A DNA stretch of 64,000 nt from Populus alba (taxonomy: Eukaryota; Streptophyta; Magnoliopsida; Malpighiales; Salicaceae): positions 6,787,770 through 6,851,769 of the forward strand of contig NC_133284.1 in NCBI RefSeq assembly GCF_005239225.2, in the 5' to 3' direction. Below are positions 63,916 through 64,000 of this stretch, in pieces. The first letter of the stretch is position 1; each line of letters opens with the position of its first letter. The notes under the pieces were generated by a model, which made no database searches, was not told the DNA's origin, and was given only the letters and a program-made list of their open reading frames with translations. A program made the position numbers and the translations under genes.

Positions 63916-64000
63916 TCATTGCCGAGTATTTTTTAGCCTGGGTCCAATCATTTGGTTCTCAAATTTCTTCACAGACCAAGCAAGATCTCGCATTGTTGTG
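63916..64000 (-). CDS. Possible C-terminus of a gene cut by the window edge
   Basis: The minus frame reads TTMRDLAWSVKKFENQMIGPRLKNTRQ and then TGA (63918-63916), open to the window edge. The residue mix looks like real protein and the sequence beyond resembles a plant 3' UTR. I do not recognise the family. In Arabidopsis the neighbour after the unknown gene is, as I recall, a GT92 galactan synthase gene (AT5G44670), which is a candidate but not supported by any motif here. Confidence 0.35.
   Translation of the reverse strand, partial: TTMRDLAWSVKKFENQMIGPRLKNTRQ

Overview
The window reads as nuclear DNA of a dicot plant. The genes have introns with GT-AG borders, the spacers are AT-rich, and there are LTR retrotransposons, tRNA-derived SINEs and MITE-like elements. 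Gene content and repeat style suggest a woody rosid, most likely Salicaceae (Populus or Salix). That assignment is an inference from memory of gene and repeat types, not a database match.

Left third (1-19,700). A SINE with target-site duplication lies at 612-810. A structurally complete but non-coding 7.3-kb LTR retrotransposon (LARD type, minus strand, 1200-8514) follows, with a perfect 5-bp target duplication, a tRNA-Arg-type primer-binding site, a polypurine tract and an internal 90-bp minisatellite. Degenerate repeats come next, then a DREPP/PCaP-type plasma-membrane cation-binding protein gene (minus, 4 coding exons, 195 aa). Beyond it are a reversed SINE and a decayed 3' half of a Ty1-copia element.

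Middle (19,700-36,700). The replicative helicase gene MCM6 (minus, 18 coding exons, 836 aa) has two E2F sites and two site II motifs in its upstream region and one GC-AG intron. AT-rich repeats follow, with a tandem duplication of about 460 bp. Between its two copies a young Ty1-copia element (28682-33632, minus) has inserted. That element has 238-bp LTRs, a GAATC target duplication and a gag-pol frame broken by four stop codons and one 44-bp duplication.

Right half (36,700-64,000). A single-exon purine permease gene (plus) is followed by about 8.5 kb of gene-poor DNA. Three close-packed genes come next: Y3IP1, a chloroplast photosystem I assembly factor (plus, 6 exons, 283 aa); an intronless unknown plant protein (plus, 381 aa); and a secreted GDSL esterase/lipase (minus, 5 exons, 386 aa). 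The last 8 kb is AT-rich with MITE-like and inverted repeats. The final 85 bases may hold the end of another minus-strand gene.

The genes do not form a pathway. What ties them together is apparent microsynteny: as I recall, PCaP2, MCM6, Y3IP1 and a small unknown-protein gene are near neighbours on Arabidopsis chromosome 5 (about AT5G44610 to AT5G44660). I found no CRISPR array, tRNA, rRNA or recognisable miRNA gene, and no clearly new biological system. The most unusual objects are the non-coding LTR element with its palindromes, repeated polypurine motifs and minisatellite, and the retrotransposon-split tandem duplication.
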